NCBI GenBank assembly: GCA_963699175.1
Contig: OY969418.1
Coordinates: 2,418,001 to 2,482,000 of the forward strand
Length of the DNA stretch: 64,000 nt
Direction of reading: 5' to 3'
Source: JACPYM01 sp963699175
GTDB taxonomy: Bacteria; Acidobacteriota; Blastocatellia; RBC074
This document shows, piece by piece, positions 23,001-31,370 of the stretch. Both the position numbers and the translations under genes were made by a program. Numbering within the stretch: position 1 is the stretch's first letter; each line of letters starts with the position of its first letter. The notes beneath the pieces were generated by a model, which made no database searches, was not told where the DNA came from, and worked only from the letters and a program-made list of their open reading frames with translations.

Positions 23001-26000
23001 AAGGCGCGCAGATCAGAGTCTCGCCGACGAAGTTGACGGGCGAAGGTCTTGATCTCAGCTTGGGCGGCGAGTTGGGTTTGAGAGAAAACGCGCAGATGAA
23101 TTTTGGGCTGAACGGCTTGCTAACGCTCTCGCATCTGCCAGCCGTTGGGCCAGACGTGCGCTTGGATGGTACCGTGACGATCAACAATGCGCGCGTGAGC
23201 GGGACTTTTGACAAGCCGAATCTGAGCGGCGAGATTTTGCTCAACAACATTGGCGTCGCTTCGCCCGACGCGCCCGCGCCGATTGAAGAGGGCGTCGGGC
23301 GCATCGTGCTGTCGAATGACAAAGCGACGCTTGAGAGTTTCCGCGCGCGGCTCAGTGACGGCTCGCTCGAAATCACTGGCGCGACAACCTTGGCATCGTT
23401 GCGGCCCACGGAGTGGAAGTACGATGTCAAAGCCACCAACGTTGATATTCTTTACCAGGAAGTGCGCGCGACGATCAACGGCGCGTTCGCGTTGGCTGGC
23501 ACGCCGGAAGGCCAGACGCTCAGTGGGCGCGCTGATGTGGTTGATGCCGAATACACCGGGCAAATTGATTTGGACGGCATCGTCGCCGGGCGCAATGTCG
23601 CACCGGGCCTGACCGGCTTTCGCAGTCCGGGCTTCGGCCCCAACACTGCGGGCATCCCGCCGATCAACTTGAACGTGCACGTCGAGGCCCGCGATTCGCT
23701 CATCATCCGCAGTCAAGCTGTCAACGTGGTCGGCTCAGCCTCAATCACGCTGAGCGGCTTGCTGACTGATCCAGCGATGAACGGACGCGTTTCGGCAGAT
23801 GGCGGAAGCGTGCGTTTTCGCGGGCAGCGTTACGAAGTGACGACGGCTACGCTCGATCTGTTCGGCAGTGGCTCGCCGCCCGTGCTTAACTTGATAGCGG
23901 AGGGCAACACGAGCGGCTACCGTGTCTACATTGGCTTTGTCGGGCAAGTGGATCAGCTCGATCTGTCATTGCGCTCGGAGCCGCAGTTGACCCGCGAAGA
24001 AATTCTTTCCTTGATTGCCACGGGACGCACTGAAACCCGTGCGGGCGGTGGTGACCTGTTTTACACGGGCGCGGGTGCAGCCGGATCGCTGCTCACTTCC
24101 GAATTGACCAGGCCGCTCGAACGGCAACTCGGCGTGGTTGGCATCAATCGGTTTCAGATTGATCCGGTTTTCCGCCCGAATACCAATCCGGCGGCGCGCG
24201 CGACGCTGGGCGGCCAGTTGTCGCGCTCGCTGTACTACACCTTCGCGACCGATCTAGCCTCTGAAGGCGACCGCACGGGAACGGTGGAATATTCGTTCTC
24301 AAACAGCTTCTCGACGCTTCTGTCTTACACCCAAGGCGGTACTTCGTCGGTGCGCGCCGTTGACAGCAACGATTTTGCGATAGAGATTCGCGGGCGCAAA
24401 CGCTTCGCGCTTGGTTTTCAATCCTACAACGCGCCGAACCTGGCCAACCTTGGACCGCCACCCGCCGTGCGCCCCAAGTTGCCATCTGCCGAGATTGCGG
24501 TTGCGCCGGTTCCTAATTTGAAGCTGAGCAGCCGGACGCTGGACGAATTGCTGCCCGTTAAGACGCAGGGGTTCAGCCGTTCGCTGGCGCGCTTGGGCGA
24601 GCGGCGTTTGCTGAATTATTTGCAAGAGAAGGGCTATTTCTTTGCCACCGTCAATTGGCATTGCGAGCCGGCCAATTGCAGCGGCGACGATTTAAAGCTG
24701 ACCTATCAAATCGAACCTGGCGAACGCTACAAGCTGACCGATCTGCGTTTTGAGGGGGTGGATCAACTCGATCTCAGCGCCATCGAGTCCGAGTTGCAGT
24801 CGCAACAAGCCAATGAGTTGGTGGGCATACCGATCATCAATCGGCTGCCCTTTATCAGTGGCTTGAAGCGGGGCATTACCAGCAATGAGCGCGTGCGGCA
24901 GGATGCCGAAACGATTCGACGCTATCTGGCGGATCGCGGCTATCGCAATGCGCGCGTCAGTTCCCGCTACGCTGTGACTGAAGAGAACGGGCTGGTCGTA
25001 GTCTTTAACGTAGACGAAGGCGCACAATCTTCTGTCGCCGAAGTGGTGATGAAGGGCAACGCCTTGCTGACGGCGGAGGAATTGCACAAGGTCGTGCCGA
25101 TCAAAAACGGCGAGACTTTTTCTTACACGCGCGCTGCAACGGGCCAGCAGGCAATTCGGCAGGACTACGCGCAGCGCGGGTTCCTGGAAGCGAGCGCCGA
25201 TTTGGAGGTCGTTGACTTGGCCGACAACCGCGTGCGTCTGGTCTACAACATCAACGAAGGCTTGCAAGCCATTGTCGGCGACATCGTAGTGACCGGCACG
25301 ACCAAGACGAAACTGAATTGGGTGCGCCGTTATTATGATTTCCGCACGGGCGAAGTGCTGACGCCCACCAAGATTCGCCAAACGCAGAAGGATTTGTATG
25401 GGACGGGCGCTTTCCGCGAAGTAGCCTTGCGCAGCGAGCTGGTGGACAGCGTCACAGGCGCGCATCGTGTAACGCTCAATCTAACCGAAGCGAAACCACT
25501 TTTGTTCCTCTACGGCGCAGGTTATTCGACTGAAGATGGCGCGCGTGGCTTGATCGAATTGGCCAACACCAACATTGGCGGGACGCTCGATGCGCTGACC
25601 CTGCGTTTGCGCGCAAGCCGCCGCGAACAATTCGCTCAATTGACCTTCACTGACTTGCGACCTTTTGGCCTGAAGCTGCCGACGACTATTTCGGCCTTTT
25701 ACAGCCGCAACAATAACCTGCGTCCGGCGGTGCGCCCGCAAGTACTCGAAATTGATGCGGATGGCAATGAGCAGGTGATTGACGATCCCACGGCGGACCG
25801 GTTTGGTTTGCAACGCCTGGCCTTCTTCATCCAGAGCGAACGCAAGCTGGGCGAGCGCACCGCAGTACGCTTCCGCTACAACTTCGAGCGCGCGCACCTG
25901 TTCAACTTCGAGCAAAACTTCCCCGATACCGACGTGTTGCGCAACGAACGCTCCATCCGGCTGGGCTTGATCTCGGCTGGCATCACGCGCGATACGCGCG

Positions 26001-26701
26001 ACAATCTGCTCAATCCGTCGAAGGGAGAACTCATCAGCGCCGACCATTCGCTGGCGGCCAGAGTTCTAGGCGGCACTGAGTCGTACAACAAATTCTTCGG
26101 CCAGTATCAGCGCTATTACACACTCGCGCCAGAGACGCCGCTGTTGAAAAATTCGACGCTGGCCTTTGCGGCGCGCATCGGGCTGGCCAAAAGCTTCAAC
26201 ATTATTGATCGCAACAGCGACGGCATGATTACTGAAGCCGAGCGGCGCCTGCCCATCAGCGAACGTTTCTTCTCTGGTGGCGCGACGACCCTGCGAGGCT
26301 TCCGCTTCGAGACCGCTGGGCCGCAGGGCATCCTGGATCGTGGCCGCACGCGGCCTGATCCCAATGATCCGACGAAGACTTTGGTTGATTTGCCCACGCT
26401 CGTGCCGCTGGGCGGCGATGCGCTGACGATCTTGAATTTCGAGTTGCGCTATCCGTTGACGCGGCGTGTGCAGTTGGTGCCGTTTTACGATCTGGGCAAC
26501 GTTTTTTATCGCGTGAGGGATATAAGCTGGAGTGGGATGGCCAACGCCGTCGGTTTGGGCTTGCACGTCAACACGCCGCTGGGGCCGATTGGGGTGGATT
26601 ATGGCTTCATGCTCGACCCGGCATCGTTCACGATAAACTCAGGTGCTATACTGCGGCAACCACGCGGTGTGTTACATATTCGATTTGGACAAACGTTCTG
26701 A
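20030..26701 (+). CDS. TamB-Omp85 fusion: inner-membrane-anchored TamB-like protein joined to POTRA domains and an outer-membrane beta-barrel
   Basis: A 2223-residue single frame with no internal stop. The N-terminus has one membrane helix (about residues 17-40). Then about 1200 residues of AsmA/TamB-type beta repeats follow (recurring L.G.......G.A.L and SG motifs). A TamB C-terminal (DUF490-like) domain lies at roughly 1277-1460, including LTREEILSLIATGRTE and GINRFQIDP. Roughly 1515-1825 holds three to four POTRA-like units (YLQEKGYF, RRYLADRGYRNARV, RQDYAQRGFLEA, QKDLYGTGAFREV). The rest is an Omp85 barrel with ELANTNIGG, the loop-6 signature GGATTLRGF (near 2083) and a C-terminal Phe. 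TamB and TamA normally are separate genes that cooperate in outer-membrane protein or lipid transport. Here one chain would span both membranes. The start ATG 20030 follows GGGATAAGC. Confidence 0.88.
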   Translation: MSTTPGSIAPRRPWPKRLLRIAALLLILLIVLALGVGLYLRSKRFSRLVADQIEKSARDYGLRVEVGEFGYRWALKTARLHDLQVYNQQTGQLIATIKLADLTVSLPDLYALKLQRQVVLEKLALDGVELRVELDAQGRSNFEGFHQPEKKSERIKIDTSKLMATLKQSKLSFNDQQHHFTLTLDGIEAQVEPSGQISNLKSSLTASTGSLSYEGRSTPIEKLTANAKINDSGAEIESLKLVSGLGEISASGKLEEWKALRYGLDVDAQTDLVEVLRVFAPNVKMKGRANARGRVEGTTDANARLAFKGNAEAPDLQVENARLRNASVGAVNVIVEGGKVNFEGDRARAETLLVETAKLGNVALNSFRGEFKDGRTSVTAPAATAAHVAWPDGQASDAVVRSVNFTLKDKRITADGAVAIAGGKAGRLQFGRATAQAKVDGALLTLTNFQVSALEGTAKGQATVQLARNGVTKVKASFAELATGRLLALTPLTTDQVPLSGKVQGEADISFVNSAPERLSGTIKANFEGKGDERIDALPVNGDVVLQANNGAFNIQQLQLNTDVSQLTASGRIALQAGEGNSDLQVSLTSSEASQLLTIAKAFPAAAQYIKDYEPLLTGNLQFNGRLTGKLEQPTIEGDFNAASVGMRDALLGSLTGKLYVAPNELRVQSGLLNASNGGTLKFDLATPLGDNTANSGKLDAVIDKLELEAVLAAAGAPSVMQFITGNVTGEAHLTGLPKAMQGGGRLNLVDGTIAHQAAELAQVDFKLDGQKVMLEKLEARLLQSALVASGQLDLEKKTYQLNGDAKQIALNRLAEALELTTAQVTGTADANFSLSGSLDKVEDLKVELTAQGQNILVNGRNTGDLKLVARTSAGGRIDAELTTGILAASGGQPQLIRGSIELRSEGRPIVIESDLNNIDVASVLNIVAADLAASFTGKFNGKLRITGPTVNARGEATADLLRGGLTLDGVELQLQGYQINVQTPLVVALEGAQIRVSPTKLTGEGLDLSLGGELGLRENAQMNFGLNGLLTLSHLPAVGPDVRLDGTVTINNARVSGTFDKPNLSGEILLNNIGVASPDAPAPIEEGVGRIVLSNDKATLESFRARLSDGSLEITGATTLASLRPTEWKYDVKATNVDILYQEVRATINGAFALAGTPEGQTLSGRADVVDAEYTGQIDLDGIVAGRNVAPGLTGFRSPGFGPNTAGIPPINLNVHVEARDSLIIRSQAVNVVGSASITLSGLLTDPAMNGRVSADGGSVRFRGQRYEVTTATLDLFGSGSPPVLNLIAEGNTSGYRVYIGFVGQVDQLDLSLRSEPQLTREEILSLIATGRTETRAGGGDLFYTGAGAAGSLLTSELTRPLERQLGVVGINRFQIDPVFRPNTNPAARATLGGQLSRSLYYTFATDLASEGDRTGTVEYSFSNSFSTLLSYTQGGTSSVRAVDSNDFAIEIRGRKRFALGFQSYNAPNLANLGPPPAVRPKLPSAEIAVAPVPNLKLSSRTLDELLPVKTQGFSRSLARLGERRLLNYLQEKGYFFATVNWHCEPANCSGDDLKLTYQIEPGERYKLTDLRFEGVDQLDLSAIESELQSQQANELVGIPIINRLPFISGLKRGITSNERVRQDAETIRRYLADRGYRNARVSSRYAVTEENGLVVVFNVDEGAQSSVAEVVMKGNALLTAEELHKVVPIKNGETFSYTRAATGQQAIRQDYAQRGFLEASADLEVVDLADNRVRLVYNINEGLQAIVGDIVVTGTTKTKLNWVRRYYDFRTGEVLTPTKIRQTQKDLYGTGAFREVALRSELVDSVTGAHRVTLNLTEAKPLLFLYGAGYSTEDGARGLIELANTNIGGTLDALTLRLRASRREQFAQLTFTDLRPFGLKLPTTISAFYSRNNNLRPAVRPQVLEIDADGNEQVIDDPTADRFGLQRLAFFIQSERKLGERTAVRFRYNFERAHLFNFEQNFPDTDVLRNERSIRLGLISAGITRDTRDNLLNPSKGELISADHSLAARVLGGTESYNKFFGQYQRYYTLAPETPLLKNSTLAFAARIGLAKSFNIIDRNSDGMITEAERRLPISERFFSGGATTLRGFRFETAGPQGILDRGRTRPDPNDPTKTLVDLPTLVPLGGDALTILNFELRYPLTRRVQLVPFYDLGNVFYRVRDISWSGMANAVGLGLHVNTPLGPIGVDYGFMLDPASFTINSGAILRQPRGVLHIRFGQTF

Positions 26702-26802
26702 TTTTGGATTTTAGATTTTGGATTTTAGATTGCGCACCCGCCTCACCAGCGCAGCAGACCGATTTCGGTCAATCCAAAATCAAAAATCTAAAATCCAAAA
26801 TC
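26700..26802. repeat. AT-rich inverted repeat built from GATTTTGG/GATTTTAG octamers
   Basis: Arms at 26700-26732 and 26770-26802 are complementary at 31 of 33 positions, with a 37-bp GC-rich loop. It starts inside the TGA stop of the TamB-Omp85 gene and ends 3 nt before the Shine-Dalgarno GAGGAG of the next gene. It could act as a terminator-like or insulating hairpin. Confidence 0.9.
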
Positions 26803-26819
26803 ACAGAGGAGCAAACAAG

Positions 26820-27416
26820 ATGACCAAGTATTGCACGCAATGCGGCTCAGAGGTCACAGATACGCAGAAGTTTTGCAATAAGTGTGGCCTGCGTTTGGCG
26901 CCGACACAGCCGACCGAACAGGCTCAGGCTGCGCAACCTTATCCACCGCAGGGAGCGGGCACTGGTTCGGCGCCTTATCAGCAACCTTCCTATCAACCAC
27001 CGCCGTCCGCGCAAGCGCCTTATCAGGGCGGCTATTCCCCGCAAGTGCCGGCACAACCGAACTACGGCGGCCAGGCCCAGGTCGGCGGTTTGGCGCCGAA
27101 TATGGTTGGCGCGTTGTGCTATGTGCTGACGCCGATCACGGCAATCATTTTTCTGGTGCTCGATCCCTACAACAAAGATCGCTTCGTGCGCTTCCACGCC
27201 TGGCAGGCGATCTTCTTCGCGATTTGCTGGGTCGTGTTGCGGATAGCGCTCGTCGTTCTGTACATCGCCCTGCCTGATTTTCTGGTAGGCATGTTGAGTC
27301 TAGCGGTCGGCTTGGGCTTTTTCTTCGGCTGGCTTTGGTTGATGTACCAGGCCTATCAGGGTAAAACAGAAAAGTTGCCGGTGATCGGCGATCTGGCCGC
27401 ACAACAGGTTCGCTGA
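26820..27416 (+). CDS. Zinc-ribbon membrane protein with Pro/Gln-rich linker
   Basis: A 198-residue protein. The N-terminus is a zinc ribbon with two CxxC pairs (YCTQCGSEV, FCNKCGLRL). A low-complexity linker rich in Pro, Gln, Tyr and Ala spans about residues 28-90. Two or three membrane segments follow (ALCYVLTPITAIIFLVL, AIFFAICWVVLRIALVVLYIA, LAVGLGFFFGWLWLMYQAY), including a FVRFHAWQAI motif typical of the DUF4870/Tic20-like membrane family. ATG 26820 is supported by GAGGAG 8 nt upstream; the longer frame is repeat-encoded. The function is unknown. Confidence 0.8.
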   Translation: MTKYCTQCGSEVTDTQKFCNKCGLRLAPTQPTEQAQAAQPYPPQGAGTGSAPYQQPSYQPPPSAQAPYQGGYSPQVPAQPNYGGQAQVGGLAPNMVGALCYVLTPITAIIFLVLDPYNKDRFVRFHAWQAIFFAICWVVLRIALVVLYIALPDFLVGMLSLAVGLGFFFGWLWLMYQAYQGKTEKLPVIGDLAAQQVR

Positions 27417-27449
27417 AGCAGACTGCCAGGCATTAAGGTTTTTGCCGTT

Positions 27450-28037
27450 ATGTGGGGAAAGTCGTTTTTCATCATCTCGCTGGTTGTAGTCAACGCGCAG
27501 TACAGTACGGGGAGCGTTAGCGACCTGCTGACTCCGATTGCGCACATATCAGAGCGGCAGGTCGCTCACGCTCCCCGTACTGTATCCTGGTTAGGCTACC
27601 CGCAAAACGAATTGCCCAAACTGCCTGACAACTTGACCGAGGCGGAGTCGCGCTCGATTCTCAAAGAGCGCAGCGGGAAGCCACACGTCGAGGCGGCCAT
27701 CAAAGTTTCCGAAGCGCGCTTGCAGAATGCGGTGAAGCTAGCAGAGGCAGACCAGGCCGAAGAGGCCGCGCGCGAATTGAATATCAATGTGGCGTTGTTC
27801 AGCTATGCCGATGCTTACGCGCGTCAATTGCCGCCCAACGAACAAAAAGAGCGTAACAAGTGTTTGAAAGAGATCGAGCAGGCCATCTTCAAACAGCAGC
27901 GCTTGTTCGAGGCCGCCCGTCGTGAATTACCGTTCAATTATCGCGAGCAGAGCGATGAGTTGGTCGAAACGCTCAAACGCATTCGGCTGCGTGCCATCAA
28001 CGATCTGTTGGGTGGCGGAACCATCATTAAGGAGTAG
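27450..28037 (+). CDS. Putative secreted helical protein with a repeat inserted near its N-terminus
   Basis: A 195-residue frame. It begins MWGKSFFIISLVVVNAQ, a short signal-peptide-like sequence. Residues 18-45 are exactly the translation of the 84-bp inverted repeat at 27501-27584. The remainder (from SWLGYPQNELPKLPD) is charged and helical, with ENLTEAESR-type and EAARELNINVALFSYADAYARQLPPNEQKER segments. I do not recognise a family. Because the repeat is 84 bp, it keeps the frame. It is unclear whether the protein is made with these extra residues or whether the original start was lost. Confidence 0.55.
   Translation: MWGKSFFIISLVVVNAQYSTGSVSDLLTPIAHISERQVAHAPRTVSWLGYPQNELPKLPDNLTEAESRSILKERSGKPHVEAAIKVSEARLQNAVKLAEADQAEEAARELNINVALFSYADAYARQLPPNEQKERNKCLKEIEQAIFKQQRLFEAARRELPFNYREQSDELVETLKRIRLRAINDLLGGGTIIKE
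27501..27584. repeat. Inverted repeat inside an ORF (TACAGTACGGGGAGCG family)
   Basis: Arms at 27501-27528 and 27557-27584 are complementary at 27 of 28 positions around a 28-bp loop. The element encodes residues 18-45 of the surrounding ORF. Confidence 0.88.
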
Positions 28038-28140
28038 CCAGTAGCCAGAAGACAGTAGCCAGTAGCTTTCAATATGAGCTGTTGCCAGGCGGAGCCACTG
28101 TTCATCACCTACTGTCTACTGCCTACCGTCTACCGTCTAC
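28034..28140. repeat. Inverted pair of heptamer arrays before corA
   Basis: GTAGCCA/GACAGTA units from 28034 overlap the stop codon of the preceding ORF. CTACTGT/CTACCGT units end at 28140, one base before the corA start codon. Same family as 19737-19904 but more degenerate. Confidence 0.75.
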
Positions 28141-28141
28141 C

Positions 28142-29110
28142 ATGCTAAAGACCCTCGTCCTCAACCGCGCCACCAAAGAATTCCATCACGTCACCGATCC
28201 TGAACTCATCAGCGATTATTGTGCAGACTCCGCCAACCTGATCTGGGTGGATGTGAGCGACCCGACCGGGCATGACTTTAACGAACTGGCGAAAGAGTTC
28301 GGGTTCCATCCGCTCTCGATTGAAGATTGCCGCTCCCCACATCAGCGTCCGAAGGTCGAAGAGTATTCCGGCTATTACTTCATCGTGCTGTATGAAGCCG
28401 AGTTGAACGAGCAGCAGGAGCTGGAATTGCGCGAGTTGAATATCTTTCTCGGCACAAATTATCTGGTCACGGTGCACAGCCAGCCGGTGCGCGCCATTGA
28501 GACAGCAGAAAAGCTCTGGCGGCATTGGACGGATTTGGCCGATCACGGGACGGGCGTGTTGGCCTATCTGCTGATTGATGCGATTGTGGACGACTATATG
28601 AGCACGCTCGACCAGTTGGCGGATCGCATCGAGGGGATTGAAGAAAGTATCTTTGGCGAGTTTCACCCCGAATCCTTGCGGGATGTTTTCCGGCTCAAGA
28701 AGCAATTGCTCTTCTTGCGGCGTTCGGTCGTGCCGTTGCGCGATGTTTTCAACACGCTGCTGCGGCGCGAGCAGGCGCTCTTTTCGCGCGCGACGCTGAT
28801 CTACTTTCAGGACGTCTTCGATCATCTGGTGCGTGTGGCCGAAATGATTGACGCGTTGCGCGACACGCTGAGCGCGGCGGTTGAAGCTTATTTGTCAGTC
28901 TCCGGTTATCGGATGAATCTCGTAATGAAGCGGCTGACTTCGATCTCGACGATCTTGATGTCGGTGACGCTGATCGCCGGAATCTACGGGATGAACTTCG
29001 GCTTTATGCCGGAATTGGGCTGGCGTTACGGTTACGTAGGCGCGCTGGCGGCGATGTTGCTGCTGGCGCTGGCGCTCTACTTTTATTTCCGCAGGATCAA
29101 GTGGCTGTGA
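28142..29110 (+). CDS. corA: CorA family magnesium/divalent-cation channel
   Basis: A 322-residue protein. A large cytoplasmic alpha/beta N-domain is followed by the long helix (LDQLADRIEGIEESIFGE ... LKKQLLFLRRSVVPLRDV) and two C-terminal membrane helices. The CorA selectivity motif is YGMNF, directly after the first helix. The protein ends in a basic tail RRIKWL. It forms a homopentameric inner-membrane channel for Mg2+ and sometimes Co2+ or Ni2+. ATG 28142 is used; the open frame upstream is heptamer repeat. No Shine-Dalgarno is visible because the array runs to the start codon. Confidence 0.92.
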   Translation: MLKTLVLNRATKEFHHVTDPELISDYCADSANLIWVDVSDPTGHDFNELAKEFGFHPLSIEDCRSPHQRPKVEEYSGYYFIVLYEAELNEQQELELRELNIFLGTNYLVTVHSQPVRAIETAEKLWRHWTDLADHGTGVLAYLLIDAIVDDYMSTLDQLADRIEGIEESIFGEFHPESLRDVFRLKKQLLFLRRSVVPLRDVFNTLLRREQALFSRATLIYFQDVFDHLVRVAEMIDALRDTLSAAVEAYLSVSGYRMNLVMKRLTSISTILMSVTLIAGIYGMNFGFMPELGWRYGYVGALAAMLLLALALYFYFRRIKWL

Positions 29111-29385
29111 AAAAGCGCAGGAAGCGACAAGCAAAAAAGCTGACGGACGCCGTGCGCAGCCACACGCGTCGTTTGCAGCACACGCAGGTGGCGGAAGCGT
29201 ATGCTACGCCGGAGCAAACCTTAGCTATCAGAGCCGAGCCGCCCAAAATCCCTCAAGACTTGGTTGAGGAGCGGCAAGGCGACGAATTGAACAACGGGCC
29301 GCCGGTGATGTTGGTGATTACTGTGCTGGCAGTGTTGTTTATCAGCTTGATTGCCTGGTTGGTGGCGCAGATGCCAGCGAAATAA
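29101..29385 (+). CDS. Small basic single-pass membrane protein, overlapping corA
   Basis: A 94-residue protein starting at GTG 29101, overlapping the corA end by 10 bp, with AGGAT about 8 nt upstream. The N-terminus is highly basic (VKKRRKRQAKKL) and the C-terminus is one membrane helix (VMLVITVLAVLFISLIAWLVA). The overlap suggests translational coupling with corA. I recognise no family. Confidence 0.6.
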   Translation: MAVKKRRKRQAKKLTDAVRSHTRRLQHTQVAEAYATPEQTLAIRAEPPKIPQDLVEERQGDELNNGPPVMLVITVLAVLFISLIAWLVAQMPAK

Positions 29386-29701
29386 GTGGCGGTTTACAAA
29401 TCAGGTTAGCACTCTGATAATGTGCCAAGTCCAAAGTGTGAATAGCAGAGCAGATTTCCATTCCCCTTATACATTCGCGCGTTCTGGCGCACACTTTTTA
29501 CTCGGGTATCGAACTATAAGCTAAGAAGTCCGACATCTCTAAAGCGGAGCTGATTGAGCTTGCTTAACGGGGCTTGCTGTCTGCCCAGCATTAGGGATGC
29601 GGAAGCGGAAGCTTGTGTATGCGAGAAACCGAGGCAGTTACTGTCTGCTTTCTCATTGATTATTCATACCAAGCATAAACACGAACTGAAAGGAGATTTA
29701 C
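29386..29701. other. Intergenic region before the stressosome operon
   Basis: 316 bp without a convincing gene, tRNA or long repeat. It ends in AAAGGAG, a good Shine-Dalgarno 7-8 nt before ATG 29702. No strong sigma-70 pair was found, so the promoter of the stress operon is probably here but not assigned. Confidence 0.5.
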
Positions 29702-30580
29702 ATGAGCTTGAATGGTCAGACACAGTTACCTGAAATCCTCCGCAAGTATGAGCCGGAGATTTTGTCTGAATGGGTCGGGGCGCAACGCACGGCTGTGACG
29801 AGGCGCAATGATTTGATTTCAGACGCTGAGTTGCAAGAGCAGTCGCGCGCTTTCCTGGCTGCGGTGCGCCAGGCAGCCCAAGCGGGCAGTACCGGCGATA
29901 TTAAGCAGCAGAGTTGGGCAGAGGTGCGGGAGATGTTAGGAAACATTTCGAGTTCACGCGCCCAGCAGGGTTTCACGCCGATAGAGACAGCCACCTTCGT
30001 CTTTTCGCTCAAACAGCCGCTCTTCGACAAATTGCGCCGCGAATATGCCAAGGATGCGGACGTGCTCGGTCGCGAGACGTGGGCGGTGACTGAGATGCTG
30101 GATAACCTGGGGCTGTATACGACGGAGATTTACCAGAAAGTGCGTGAATCTGTGATTGCGCGCCAGCAGCAGGAATTGCTCGAACTCTCGACGCCGGTGG
30201 TACGGTTGTGGGACGGCATTCTGGCGCTCCCGTTGATCGGCACGCTCGACAGCGAGCGTACACAGGTCGTGATGGAAAACCTGTTGCAATCTATCGTCGA
30301 GACCGGCTCCAACATCGCCATCATAGACATCACCGGTGTGCCGCTAGTAGACACGCTCGTCGCACAGCACCTGCTCAAGACTGTCGCCGCCGCGCGACTG
30401 ATGGGCGCCGACTGCATCATCAGCGGCATCCGCCCGCAGATCGCCCAAACAATCGTCCACCTCGGCGTAGACCTGGGCAGCGTGATTTCCAAGGCGACGC
30501 TAGCTGACGCTTTCGCCATTGCGCTCCAGCGTACCAATCAGAAAGTAGTGCGCGTGACGCCGCGTGAAGATGGGAGGTGA
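29702..30580 (+). CDS. rsbR: RsbR-type stressosome sensor/scaffold protein
   Basis: A 292-residue protein. The N-terminal about 150 residues are helical, in the position of the globin-like sensor domain of RsbR proteins. The C-terminal part is a STAS domain beginning near STPVVRLWDGILALPLIGTLD and carrying DITGVPLVDTLVAQHLLK and CIISGIRPQIAQT. The Asp-Thr and Gln-Thr positions match the region where RsbR is phosphorylated by RsbT. RsbR and RsbS build the large stressosome complex in the cytoplasm that holds RsbT until stress. It is followed at once by rsbS and rsbT, confirming the assignment. Confidence 0.9.
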   Translation: MSLNGQTQLPEILRKYEPEILSEWVGAQRTAVTRRNDLISDAELQEQSRAFLAAVRQAAQAGSTGDIKQQSWAEVREMLGNISSSRAQQGFTPIETATFVFSLKQPLFDKLRREYAKDADVLGRETWAVTEMLDNLGLYTTEIYQKVRESVIARQQQELLELSTPVVRLWDGILALPLIGTLDSERTQVVMENLLQSIVETGSNIAIIDITGVPLVDTLVAQHLLKTVAAARLMGADCIISGIRPQIAQTIVHLGVDLGSVISKATLADAFAIALQRTNQKVVRVTPREDGR

Positions 30581-30584
30581 GCGC

Positions 30585-30974
30585 GTGGAACGGATTCCGA
30601 TTCTGAAAATGGGCGAGTTCCTGCTGGTCACGATTCAAGTGGACATGCAGGATCGCTCGGCTATGGCGCTGCAAGACGACCTGACGCAGATGATAGTGAA
30701 GGTGGGCGCGCACGGCGTGTTGATTGACATCTCGACACTCGAACTCGTGGACTCCTTCATCGGGCGGATGCTTGGCAACATCGCGGCGATGTCGCGCGTG
30801 CTCGACGCCGAGACGGTTGTCGTCGGCATGCAGCCAGCCGTAGCGATTACGCTGGTGGAATTGGGTCTGTCGCTGCCCGGCGTGCGGACGGCCCTCAACG
30901 TCGAGCGCGGGATGGATCTGCTGCGTGCCTCGTTGGCGGGTAAGGAGAGCCTGAATGGCAGTGATCAAGGTTGA
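30585..30974 (+). CDS. rsbS: RsbS-type STAS-domain antagonist
   Basis: A 129-residue single STAS domain. GTG 30585 is chosen because GGAGGTGA ends 4 nt before it. Key region: GVLIDISTLELVDSFIGRML, with a Ser in the place phosphorylated by RsbT in known RsbS proteins. RsbS is the obligate partner of RsbR in the stressosome core and directly sequesters RsbT. Its 3' end overlaps rsbT by 20 bp, indicating translational coupling. Confidence 0.92.
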   Translation: MERIPILKMGEFLLVTIQVDMQDRSAMALQDDLTQMIVKVGAHGVLIDISTLELVDSFIGRMLGNIAAMSRVLDAETVVVGMQPAVAITLVELGLSLPGVRTALNVERGMDLLRASLAGKESLNGSDQG

Positions 30975-31359
30975 AACGGTTCCGCTTCAATCTTCTGAAG
31001 ACATTGTCAGAGTGCGGCAGGCCGTGCGCGCTTGGGCAGTCGAGTTGGGTTTTGGCTTGGTGGACCAGACGAAAATCGTCACTGCCGCCAGCGAACTGGC
31101 GCGCAACACGGTTGATTATGGCGGCGGCGGCCAAGTCAAATTCGAGAGCCTGAATGATGGCATGCGGCGCGGACTGCGGCTCACTTTTGAAGACCAGGGG
31201 CCGGGCATTGGGAATCTCGAACTCGCTTTGACGGACGGTTACACGACGGGCGGCGGATTGGGTTTGGGGCTGAGCGGGGCGCGGCGTTTGTCAAACGAGT
31301 TTTCGATTGACTCTTCACCCGGCAATGGGACACGGGTAATGATTACGCGTTGGAAATGA
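30955..31359 (+). CDS. rsbT: RsbT-type serine/threonine switch kinase
   Basis: A 134-residue GHKL ATPase domain. The N-box is ASELARNTVDYGGGG, the G1 box is FEDQGPGIGN and the G2 box is TTGGGLGLGLSGARRL; all are intact, so it should bind ATP. In the Bacillus system RsbT phosphorylates RsbR and RsbS, leaves the stressosome and activates a downstream partner. Here there is no RsbU, RsbV, RsbW or sigma-B gene nearby. The TAAGGAG before ATG 30955 is good. Confidence 0.93.
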   Translation: MAVIKVETVPLQSSEDIVRVRQAVRAWAVELGFGLVDQTKIVTAASELARNTVDYGGGGQVKFESLNDGMRRGLRLTFEDQGPGIGNLELALTDGYTTGGGLGLGLSGARRLSNEFSIDSSPGNGTRVMITRWK

Positions 31360-31370
31360 AATGAAGAAGT

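Noticed and set aside
29386..29701. Transposase remnant
   Set aside because: A short stretch reads SKAELIELA then stops; it is too short and lacks further transposase motifs.
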